Shown here piece by piece: positions 15,551 through 21,490 of a stretch of DNA of 21,490 nt. The translations under genes were made by a program, and so were the position numbers. A model generated the notes under the pieces. The model made no database searches and had not been told where the DNA came from. It was given only the letters and a program-made list of their open reading frames with translations. Origin of the DNA: JADHUC01 sp964617665 (GTDB lineage: Bacteria > Planctomycetota > Planctomycetia > Pirellulales > Pirellulaceae); the NCBI GenBank assembly GCA_964617665.1, contig CAZUAH010000224.1:1-21490 (forward strand), in the 5' to 3' direction. How positions within the stretch are numbered: the stretch's first letter is position 1; each line of letters begins with the position of its first letter.

Positions 15551-17644
15551 TCAGTCGTACTTTTGGAGCCACCCCAAAACACGCTCGAGCACATCGTGTT
15601 GGTGTGGTAGCTGCCTGATCGGATGGCCTTCGCCCGGATAGACCACCATTTGGGCCTCTACTCCATGCCGCTTTAGTGTCCGATAGAACATTGTTCCCAT
15701 CGCCAGCGGGCAACGCCGGTCGTTGTTTGCATGCAAGATAAGCGTAGGCGTGCGGACATCGGCGGCGTAGCTCAATGGGCTGTGCCGCTGCATTTCTTCG
15801 GGCACCTCCCAGGGCGGGCCGCCAAACTCCCATTCGGTCCAGCTCTGCAGGTCGCTCAGGTACCACATAGCATTCAGATCGGTCACGGCGTTCTGTGCAA
15901 CGGCTGCCCGAAACTGTTTTGTATGCCCCACCAACCAGCAGGTCATGTATCCGCCGTAACTAACTCCGTACACGTACTGCTGTTCGGTGTCGACCGTCCC
16001 TTCAGCTACGAGATGATCAATACCGGTGAGGATATCGTGCATGTCGCCCCCGCCGAGATCATAACGATTGGCGTCGAGGAATTTGAGGCCGTAACCGGTC
16101 GAGCCTCGAAAATTCGGCTGAAATACGGCATATCCGTTGGCGGCGAACAGTTGAACGGCGAAAGACGAGCCGCTGCTTGCCCGGTGGTGCGGGCCGCCGT
16201 GGGGCTGCACGATCAACTTGTACGGCGGCTTGGCGACCTGTTCCGGCGGTACCGTAAGCACTCCTTCGATTTCCAGGCCGTCGAAACTCTTCCAGCGGAT
16301 GACCCGATCCAGCGCACGGAGCCGATTTTGCATGGGGCCGAGGCTCGGCGGAGTAAGCCGCCGCCGGGCTTCCTGCAAGCGACGAACGGACTCGTCGACG
16401 AGAGGCACGTAATCCATGGCATCCGCCCCGTGCTCCAGATCGATTACCTGCCGCCGGGTACGCAGTCCGTCCAACGCGCTCGAGACGAAACGCTGCTCGT
16501 CTAGCCAACAGTCTCGCGGCAAGGGGAATGTGGGCGAGAGATGCGGCGGCTTTTCATCTCGTGAGGCATGATGGTCGTATAGAACGTTGCTTTGTATCTC
16601 GCGTGAGTCGAGATCCACGACCAGCAGGTTGTAGACGTCCGCATGTGGGCCTTTGCGAGGCACACTCAGGCAGATCAGCCGCCGCCCGTCGGGCGCGATC
16701 CTGGGCGAGACTTCCGGGCCAATCCCATCGGTCAGTCGATGCAAATCGTGGTTGTCCAGATCGATGCGCCACAGATCATAGTTCTTGTTGATGCTGTAGC
16801 GGACCGACTCCCGGTCGCCGGTCCGATTGGCATGGACGACCAGATACGTGCCGTCATGCGACCACTGCGGATCGCCGTACCAGAAGTCGTCGCACGTTAC
16901 ACGAGTGATGCGTTTGGAGGCCACGTTGCCCGGTTCATCGGCCAACTCGGCCACCCAAATCTGGGCCGGTTCATATCCAGTGTAGCCTTCGCCTTGGTCT
17001 TCGCGAACCACGAAAACGCCGGCTTCGATTTCTTCAGCCGTGTGGCGGTCGCGTCGGTCGTCAGCGACGAAGACCAAACGCTTTCCGTCCGGCGAGAAAG
17101 CGATATTGCCGTAGAACCGGTCGCTGAACACGCGGCCGTACGGTTTGTCCTTTCCACCCAGCGGGATCGCCGTGCCGCCGGTGGTTGGGATAAGCCAGAT
17201 ATCGGTGGCCGGATCGGAATAAGGCGGCACCGGCTCGAAGGCAGCCGTCCCGTCGGGAAACGAACGCGTGGAAAGGAAGAGTACCCACCTGCCATCCGGC
17301 GTAAGCACGGGCTGACGTGCGTCGGGCTGGCCTTCCTCCAGCGGACGCCGATTGTCGGCCCGATCGTCGACCCGCCAGAGAGCATAACGGTACGCGCGTC
17401 TGTCGGCATCGACCCACTGGCGGCAGTAGATCGCGTTCTTGGAATCCTCACTTAGGCTTAGATACGTCACGCGATCCGAGCGGTACAGGTCGTCAAGCTG
17501 CAGCGGCGTCGGCTCGCCACCAAAGGTCGTCGGAGCAACAAGCAACAGCAATACGAGGCCGACGGCCTTTGGCAATGCGTCGTCCCGCATTCTCACAGAA
17601 CGAAGCATGCATCTTCGATCGCTAGGATAGGTCGTCTTGCACAT
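15551..17644 (-). CDS. Exported S9-family prolyl oligopeptidase-like serine peptidase
   Basis: The protein is 697 residues from ATG 17644, chosen because GGGAG (17652-17656) lies 7 bases upstream. The frame is open to 17821, and a later ATG at 17590 just before the hydrophobic segment is also possible. The N terminus has a long polar stretch, then a hydrophobic core VGLVLLLLV at about residues 28-36, so export or anchoring is likely. The N-terminal half is a WD40-like/DPP beta propeller with repeated PDGR and SPDGKR turns. The C-terminal alpha/beta-hydrolase domain carries the catalytic triad: Ser562 in GVSYGGY, Asp642 in HANNDRRCP, His674 in GEGHPIR. Such enzymes cleave oligopeptides or acyl-peptides after an internal proline or from the N terminus; the precise specificity is unknown. 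The zinc-ribbon/STAS gene starts 166 bases downstream on the same strand. Confidence 0.92.
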   Translation of the reverse strand: MCKTTYPSDRRCMLRSVRMRDDALPKAVGLVLLLLVAPTTFGGEPTPLQLDDLYRSDRVTYLSLSEDSKNAIYCRQWVDADRRAYRYALWRVDDRADNRRPLEEGQPDARQPVLTPDGRWVLFLSTRSFPDGTAAFEPVPPYSDPATDIWLIPTTGGTAIPLGGKDKPYGRVFSDRFYGNIAFSPDGKRLVFVADDRRDRHTAEEIEAGVFVVREDQGEGYTGYEPAQIWVAELADEPGNVASKRITRVTCDDFWYGDPQWSHDGTYLVVHANRTGDRESVRYSINKNYDLWRIDLDNHDLHRLTDGIGPEVSPRIAPDGRRLICLSVPRKGPHADVYNLLVVDLDSREIQSNVLYDHHASRDEKPPHLSPTFPLPRDCWLDEQRFVSSALDGLRTRRQVIDLEHGADAMDYVPLVDESVRRLQEARRRLTPPSLGPMQNRLRALDRVIRWKSFDGLEIEGVLTVPPEQVAKPPYKLIVQPHGGPHHRASSGSSFAVQLFAANGYAVFQPNFRGSTGYGLKFLDANRYDLGGGDMHDILTGIDHLVAEGTVDTEQQYVYGVSYGGYMTCWLVGHTKQFRAAVAQNAVTDLNAMWYLSDLQSWTEWEFGGPPWEVPEEMQRHSPLSYAADVRTPTLILHANNDRRCPLAMGTMFYRTLKRHGVEAQMVVYPGEGHPIRQLPHQHDVLERVLGWLQKYD

Positions 17645-18089
17645 CGTTTTTCTCCCAAACGCACCGTGAGGCACACCATCGTCACTATAATGGCAGCGAT
17701 TTCTGCCCGCCAGTCGATCCGTCGTCGCGAGCCGCCATTGGGCCTGCTTTCCCTTAATCGAAGAGATGGCATAGACCGTAGACGAACGAGATACGTCGCC
17801 GCAATTTTGACATCGCCGCATACCCCATTTAACCGGCGAAATAGCGATTGGGCCTCTTAGCTCGCGCCGGCCTTTCTCGAACGAGTGGGGCGGAAGGCAT
17901 GCTCAACTCGACCGCTTGCACAAGGTACCTTCAGGTCTTCATCTCCGACGAGTTAATCGCATGTGGCTGTCGACGGTTTAGAACCGCAACTGCGAGGAAA
18001 ACGAAGCATTCCAGGCGTAGTCTATTGGTGATTGTGAAACCGCGGGGTCTCATGTGGCGAATACTCTGCCTGGAAAGGAGACATGAACA
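17645..18089. other. Divergent intergenic region between S9 peptidase and folE
   Basis: These 445 bases hold the promoters of the peptidase (minus) and the pterin genes (plus). Small frames inside have no protein character. I looked for a preQ1 or tetrahydrofolate riboswitch before folE and recognised neither consensus. The one notable sequence is a TTGACA box at 17807-17812, listed separately. The folE ribosome-binding site AAGGAG is at 18075-18080. Confidence 0.5.
17807..17833 (+). promoter_or_regulatory. Candidate sigma70-type promoter upstream of folE
   Basis: A perfect TTGACA -35 box at 17807-17812 is followed after 15 bases by TTTAAC (17828-17833), which matches four of six TATAAT positions. 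The spacing is a little short. If used, it would give a leader of about 250 bases before folE. Confidence 0.25.
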
Positions 18090-18767
18090 ATGTTGATAAG
18101 TTGCGAAACACCACAGCGCGTTAATGGCAATGGCGTGAACGGCAAGCGGAAGAATGGCAAACGGTTGCCGGAGGTTGCGGAATCGCCGGACCAACACGGC
18201 GAAGTCGATCTGGAAGCGATCAAAGGCGCGGTTCGAACGATCCTGGAGGCCGTTGGCGAGGATCCCGACCGGCCCGGCCTGCTCGACACGCCTCGTCGCG
18301 TGGCCCGGATGTACGAGGAGATGTTTGCTGGCTTGCACAAAGATCCGGCTCGTCACCTGAAGGTGACTTTCCCGGAGGATTACGACGAGATGGTTCTTGT
18401 GCGAGACATCCAATTCACGAGCATGTGCGAACATCACTTGCTTCCGTTCAGCGGTGTCGCCCACGTCGCGTACATCCCAAAAGGACGCGTGACGGGCCTT
18501 AGCAAGCTGGCACGCGTTGTGGAAGAAGTTGCCCGGCGTCCGCAGGTGCAGGAGCGAATGACGGACACGATCGCCGATTTGATCGAGCAAGAACTGGAAA
18601 GCAGCGGCGTGGCAGTTGTCATCGAAGCCGAACACTCGTGCATGTCGATTCGAGGCATTCGCAAACCAGGCGCGAAGACGGTCACAAGCGCATTGCGCGG
18701 CGTATTCAAGACGAAGCAATCGAGCCGCGCCGAAGTCATGTCGCTGATCAACCAGAAGGGTTGCTGA
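18090..18767 (+). CDS. folE: GTP cyclohydrolase I
   Basis: The enzyme converts GTP to 7,8-dihydroneopterin triphosphate, the first step to folate, queuosine and tetrahydropterins; cytoplasmic. The 225-residue protein carries the family core: FTSMCEHHLLPF with zinc ligand Cys113 and His116, YIPKGRVTGLSKLAR, RPQVQERMT, and EAEHSCMSIRGI with zinc ligand Cys184. Residues 1-38 are a poorly conserved Asn/Gly/Lys-rich extension. AAGGAG at 18075-18080 lies 9 bases before ATG 18090. An out-of-frame ATG at 18083 opens a 13-codon frame overlapping this start; it is only 2 bases from AAGGAG and is less likely to be used well. The pterin synthase gene begins 19 bases downstream. The neighbours suggest the product feeds a pterin pathway rather than folate alone. 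Confidence 0.97.
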   Translation: MLISCETPQRVNGNGVNGKRKNGKRLPEVAESPDQHGEVDLEAIKGAVRTILEAVGEDPDRPGLLDTPRRVARMYEEMFAGLHKDPARHLKVTFPEDYDEMVLVRDIQFTSMCEHHLLPFSGVAHVAYIPKGRVTGLSKLARVVEEVARRPQVQERMTDTIADLIEQELESSGVAVVIEAEHSCMSIRGIRKPGAKTVTSALRGVFKTKQSSRAEVMSLINQKGC

Positions 18768-18786
18768 TGCTCGCGGAGACAATCGG

Positions 18787-19311
18787 ATGATCATTCAGAA
18801 GAACTACAAGTTCTACGCGGCTCACCGCAACGAGGAACTGACCGACAAGTGTCGCAATCTGCACGGACATCGTTACGGTATTCGTTGCTTCTTCGAAGTA
18901 GAGCGCACAGGTTCCTATTCGACGCTGTTCGCCGATTTTGACGACAAGGTCGAGCCGCTGCTCAAGTCCGAATACGACCACGGCATGCTCATCAATGTGA
19001 ACGATCCGTTGTACGAAACTCTATGTGATCACATGGAACGTACGGGTGAGACGTTCAAGTTGAAGAAGTTCGACGCGCCGACTTCGGTCGAAAATCTGGC
19101 CCACCGGCTATTCACCGAGATCACGGACCTGGGTTTCCGTCTGAATCGCATCGAAATCCAAGAAACCGATACGTCAGTCGTGGTCTACACCAGAGAAGAC
19201 TGGGTTGCAGACAATCGCCATTTTGCGAGAATCACGGGGCAGAACGTCGAGATGTCTGACGCCGAAGTCGCGTCCCGCGCCGGATTGGACGATTCCACCA
19301 GTCGCGACTAG
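18787..19311 (+). CDS. queD: 6-pyruvoyl/6-carboxy-tetrahydropterin synthase family protein (QueD/PTPS)
   Basis: The enzyme acts on dihydroneopterin triphosphate made by FolE. It gives 6-carboxy-tetrahydropterin (queuosine pathway) or 6-pyruvoyl-tetrahydropterin (BH4-type pathway). The 174-residue protein has zinc ligands His13, His27 and His29 (FYAAHRN and NLHGHRY), catalytic Cys22, an Asp-His pair in YDHGMLIN, and Glu in IEIQETD. The spacing Cys22-x3-HGH is the bacterial QueD type; animal PTPS uses Cys-x5-HGH. At 174 residues it is longer than the roughly 120-residue E. coli QueD, with an insertion before LKKFDAPTS and a C-terminal tail of about 30 residues. GGAG at 18775-18778 lies 8 bases before ATG 18787. 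No queC, queE or queF is in the window, whereas a pteridine-reductase-like SDR follows, so the symbol reflects the family and the real product is open. Confidence 0.9.
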   Translation: MIIQKNYKFYAAHRNEELTDKCRNLHGHRYGIRCFFEVERTGSYSTLFADFDDKVEPLLKSEYDHGMLINVNDPLYETLCDHMERTGETFKLKKFDAPTSVENLAHRLFTEITDLGFRLNRIEIQETDTSVVVYTREDWVADNRHFARITGQNVEMSDAEVASRAGLDDSTSRD

Positions 19312-19332
19312 CCGGTCTGTCTTCAGCTGGGT

Positions 19333-19415
19333 CGTTTAACCCTGAGCCGGAGGCGACGGTGGTTTTTGAGCGGCTCGATGCGTCACGGCCGTCGCCTCCG
19401 GCTCGGGGTTAAACG
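19333..19415. repeat. Palindromic element, family B, inside the pterin cluster
   Basis: The arms 19333-19359 (starting CGTTTAACCCTGAGCC) and 19389-19415 are 27 bases long and complementary except for one position; the loop is 29 bases. It fills much of the 167-base gap between the pterin synthase and the SDR. The transcript would form a very stable hairpin. It resembles dispersed REP-like palindromes; no second copy is in the window. Confidence 0.85.
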
Positions 19416-19478
19416 GGCTTGCGAAGCGAGGCGGTTCCTTCCTTGCCACGAGATCCCCTGAACAATCGGCAATAGAAG

Positions 19479-20264
19479 ATGACCGACAAGCCCCAACCCA
19501 AAGTCGCCATGGTCACCGGCAGCGGGAGACGTCGCGTTGGCAACGTGGTTGCGACAGCATTGGCTCGGAGCGGCTACGCAATCGCCTTGCACTACCATTC
19601 ATCCAGCAGCGCAGCCGAGGAGCGGCTGAAAGAGTTGCGCGATACAGGCGTCGACTGCGAGGCGTTTCCGGCGGATGTTGCCGTTGAGGCCGAAGTGGAC
19701 CGCATGTTCGACTCGGTCGTCGAGCGTTTCGGCAGACTCGACGTTCTGGTCACCACTGCGTCCATCTGGGAGACAACTTCGCTGGAAGACGTTACGTCGG
19801 ACAGCTTGTTGCGCAATTTCCAGGTCAACACTCTGGGCACATTTTTTTGTGCTCGTCGAGCCGGGCTGATTATGGCCGATCAAGAGGACGGCGGCTCGAT
19901 TGTGACCATCGGCGACTGGGCGATTCAGCGGCCGTATCTGGACCATAGTGCCTATTTCGTTTCGAAAGGCGCGATACCAACGCTCACGCGTACACTGGCG
20001 GTCGAACTGGCTCATCGAAATCCGAAGGTGCGAGTCAACTGCATTCACCCGGGCCCCGTAATGTTCCCGCCGGACTCCTCGCCGGACGAACGCCAAGAGA
20101 TGATCGAATCGACGCTGGTGAAAACCGCAAACTGTCCAGAGAGCATCGCCCAAGCGGTTCTGTCATTGGTCCACAATCCGTTCATGACCGGCGTCTGCCT
20201 GCCGGTGGACGGAGGCCGAACAATATTCGCCGGCGAGTCGACAAGTCGAAAGAGGCCGATCTAG
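19479..20264 (+). CDS. Pteridine reductase-like short-chain dehydrogenase (PTR1/FolM type)
   Basis: The 261-residue SDR has an N-terminal Rossmann motif TGSGRRRVG at 13-21. The segment HYHSSSSAAEE at 38-48 closely matches the NADPH-phosphate-binding HYH-S-AAE segment of trypanosomatid pteridine reductase PTR1. The catalytic set is Asp146, Tyr159 and Lys163. An Asp in place of the usual SDR Ser, with a Pro and Leu at matching spacing between it and the Tyr, is the mark of PTR1 and E. coli FolM. HPGPV and a C-terminal PVDGG complete the fold. The NNAS motif of most SDRs reads TTAS here, a change at a normally conserved Asn. The likely role is NADPH-dependent reduction of a pterin, supported by folE and the pterin synthase just upstream. 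ATG 19479 has only a weak AGAAG before it. The last 10 residues are a basic tail. A sepiapterin-reductase-like role is an alternative. Confidence 0.88.
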   Translation: MTDKPQPKVAMVTGSGRRRVGNVVATALARSGYAIALHYHSSSSAAEERLKELRDTGVDCEAFPADVAVEAEVDRMFDSVVERFGRLDVLVTTASIWETTSLEDVTSDSLLRNFQVNTLGTFFCARRAGLIMADQEDGGSIVTIGDWAIQRPYLDHSAYFVSKGAIPTLTRTLAVELAHRNPKVRVNCIHPGPVMFPPDSSPDERQEMIESTLVKTANCPESIAQAVLSLVHNPFMTGVCLPVDGGRTIFAGESTSRKRPI

Positions 20265-20333
20265 TCAGTCATCGCCTGCGGATGCGATCCAAAACTCGCC
20301 GGACGGCGGCGGTTACTCGGTCGGGGCAGTACT

Positions 20334-20409
20334 GTAGGTCAGGCTGTGCCTGACGAATTGCGGTTTCAAGACATTCGAGCCGGTTTCCGTCAGGCACAGC
20401 CTGACCTAC
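20334..20409. repeat. Palindromic element, family C, overlapping the end of the caspase-like gene
   Basis: The arms 20334-20355 (starting GTAGGTCAGGCTGTGCC) and 20388-20409 are exact reverse complements over 22 bases, with a 32-base loop. Each arm is itself partly palindromic (GTCAGGC-TGT-GCCTGAC). It lies between the convergent SDR and caspase-like genes and may terminate both. The right arm contains the stop codon of the minus-strand gene. Confidence 0.88.
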
Positions 20410-21490
20410 CGCGACGGCGCCAAACGAAGCTGGCCAGACAAAACGCCAACGGCAGCCAATACAGAGGTGTGTGCCAGGGGAATCGTCGATAGCTTGGTGG
20501 TCCGTCGCCGCGAACTAGCACCGGAAAGCGCGGTGCCAGTTCTCGCTCGAAGATATCTGCCAACGGTGTCTCTCCGTCGTACAGGGCGAGCAGGTCGACG
20601 TAGTCGAGGCTCCCGTGCGCTGCCTTGTTTGGCCCGGTCATGTAGAGCTTGCGGACGTTCTTCGGCGGGCGGATCGTCACATCGTCCAGCGTGCCGTTGC
20701 ACGCCAGCATGAATACCAGGTCGAACTGCATGCCGTGTTCCTGGCCCAGCTTGCCGAGCACGTCAAAATACTGGTCTTTGGTCACGCCCAGCCTGTCCGC
20801 CCATGACGGCAGTTCGTCGTCGGACACTTGGCCCGCGCCGACGGCCAGCAACTCCTCGCGTGTGGTCTCGGCGGCTCGAACGCACAGTCGTGGTGTCATC
20901 GCCATTCTGGTGTTTCCGTGCGACGTGGTGACCAGTACGAAATTGTGGCGAGTTGGGTCGAACCGTTTGGCGACCTCACTCAGGCCGCGAGCGAACATGT
21001 CGGCTCGGGCCAGTGGGTTGCTGGTCAAAATGAAGTTGCCCGACGGCAGCGGCTCGATCGTGCCTTCTTCGGCTTTCGTGTCGCCTCCGCGGAAGATCAG
21101 GTATTTACCGTTGCGAACCAATCGGTTTGTGAAGACGACGGCCGTAAGGCCGGCTGGTGTGTCAATGATTTGCTCCTGGATCACGACCACCTCCTGATCG
21201 ACGACCTCAGGGAACCTCCGTCGATCGTGGCGCAATTGGCGCGCGATCTTGTCCAGTTTCGGCTTGTCGCTTGAATCGAGCCATCCCAGGATCGTCTCCC
21301 AACTCTCCAACTCGGCGTCGTCCGGTGCCGTTTCGTTGGCGTAGTAGATCAGAACATCGGTTACGCGCGCTGGTTTGGAATTCGCGTTACCCGGTTGTGT
21401 CAGCGTGTCCGGAAATTGGACAAGCCGGAATCCGTGGTTTCCGGGAGGGCGAGGCTCCTGCCGAGCCGTGCGTCGGTACCAGGAATCCGG
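20390..21490 (-). CDS. Membrane-anchored clan CD (caspase/clostripain-like) cysteine peptidase homologue, 5' end outside window
   Basis: The frame is open from the stop at 20390 to the right edge (366 residues). The first possible start inside is a TTG at 21310, but residues before it (such as TDVLIYYANETAPDD) still look like protein, so I treat the gene as 5'-incomplete. Counting from that TTG, FVLVTTSHGN places His131 after a hydrophobic strand and DLVFMLACNG places Cys204 after another. This is the His-Gly/Ala-Cys arrangement of caspases, clostripain and gingipains. Residues about 282-297 form one membrane helix followed by RRRGR, so the bulk should face outward or the periplasm if an export signal lies upstream. 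The last residues and stop come from palindromic element C. Near the edge the frame passes through element A and then reads NHGFRLV, weakly like the end of a formylglycine-generating-enzyme domain. Family assignment is by motif only. Confidence 0.68.
   Translation of the reverse strand, partial: PDSWYRRTARQEPRPPGNHGFRLVQFPDTLTQPGNANSKPARVTDVLIYYANETAPDDAELESWETILGWLDSSDKPKLDKIARQLRHDRRRFPEVVDQEVVVIQEQIIDTPAGLTAVVFTNRLVRNGKYLIFRGGDTKAEEGTIEPLPSGNFILTSNPLARADMFARGLSEVAKRFDPTRHNFVLVTTSHGNTRMAMTPRLCVRAAETTREELLAVGAGQVSDDELPSWADRLGVTKDQYFDVLGKLGQEHGMQFDLVFMLACNGTLDDVTIRPPKNVRKLYMTGPNKAAHGSLDYVDLLALYDGETPLADIFERELAPRFPVLVRGDGPPSYRRFPWHTPLYWLPLAFCLASFVWRRRGRSGCA
21443..21490. repeat. Palindromic dispersed element, family A, copy 2 (cut by window edge)
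   Basis: It starts GGGAGGGCGAGGCTCC and continues through the loop GTCGGTACCAGGAA to the edge. Its left arm matches the left arm of copy 1 (5525-5550) at 24 of 26 bases. The loop is the reverse complement of that in copy 1, so the two are in opposite orientation. The minus-strand frame of the caspase-like gene reads through it. Confidence 0.8.

Noticed and set aside
17645..18089. Possible preQ1 or tetrahydrofolate riboswitch before folE
   Set aside because: I could not find the conserved cores of either class, only a weak 5-bp hairpin around CGGTTTAGAACCG. An Infernal search would decide.
17931..18794. 287-residue minus-strand frame
   Set aside because: It is the antisense shadow of folE, which has all GTP cyclohydrolase I motifs.
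1..21490. tRNA genes, CRISPR arrays, insertion sequences, phage genes
   Set aside because: No tRNA-like T-arm with matching acceptor stem, no direct-repeat/spacer pattern and no transposase or integrase motifs were seen by reading both strands.

Overview
The window looks like a chromosomal segment of a moderately GC-rich bacterium, most likely a member of the Planctomycetota (Pirellulales-like). This is an inference from gene content: an exported type I sulfatase beside a clan GH-D-like glycosidase, a Tat-exported GHL10-type protein, a very large exported TPR protein, a VWA/secretin-N-like protein with a Gly/Met-rich tail, a bacterial caspase-like protein, and several dispersed palindromic intergenic elements. 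No rRNA, tRNA, CRISPR array, transposase or phage gene was seen.

Left part (1-5648). A large gene on the minus strand runs off the left edge. It encodes an exported VWA protein with a coiled coil and an STN-like domain. Across a 499-base divergent gap lies a two-gene plus-strand unit: endonuclease III (nth), then, 2 bases later, a single-subunit cytoplasmic molybdopterin oxidoreductase. A palindromic repeat closes the unit.

Middle part (5649-9965). An exported GH-D-like glycosidase (minus) is divergent from a sulfatase (plus). The sulfatase is followed 46 bases later by an exported staphylococcal-nuclease-type nuclease. The pairing suggests breakdown of a sulfated polymer outside the cytoplasm, with nuclease activity added. 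Two hairpins lie between the nuclease and the convergent TPR gene.

Minus-strand run (9966-17644). Read in the direction of transcription it contains an S9 prolyl-oligopeptidase-type peptidase, a small zinc-ribbon plus STAS protein, the Tat-exported GHL10-like protein, and a 942-residue exported protein with a discoidin-like domain, a transglutaminase-like Cys/His domain and many TPRs. Gaps of 166, 179 and 305 bases make a single operon uncertain.

Right part (17645-21490). Three plus-strand genes form a pterin cluster: GTP cyclohydrolase I (folE), a 6-pyruvoyl/6-carboxy-tetrahydropterin synthase, and an SDR carrying the Asp-Tyr-Lys signature of pteridine reductase PTR1/FolM. Together they could make a reduced pterin cofactor. 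The second enzyme, however, carries the QueD-type Cys motif. On the minus strand follows a 5'-incomplete gene for a membrane-anchored clan CD (caspase/clostripain-like) protein. Its stop codon lies inside one palindromic repeat, and its open frame passes through another at the window edge.
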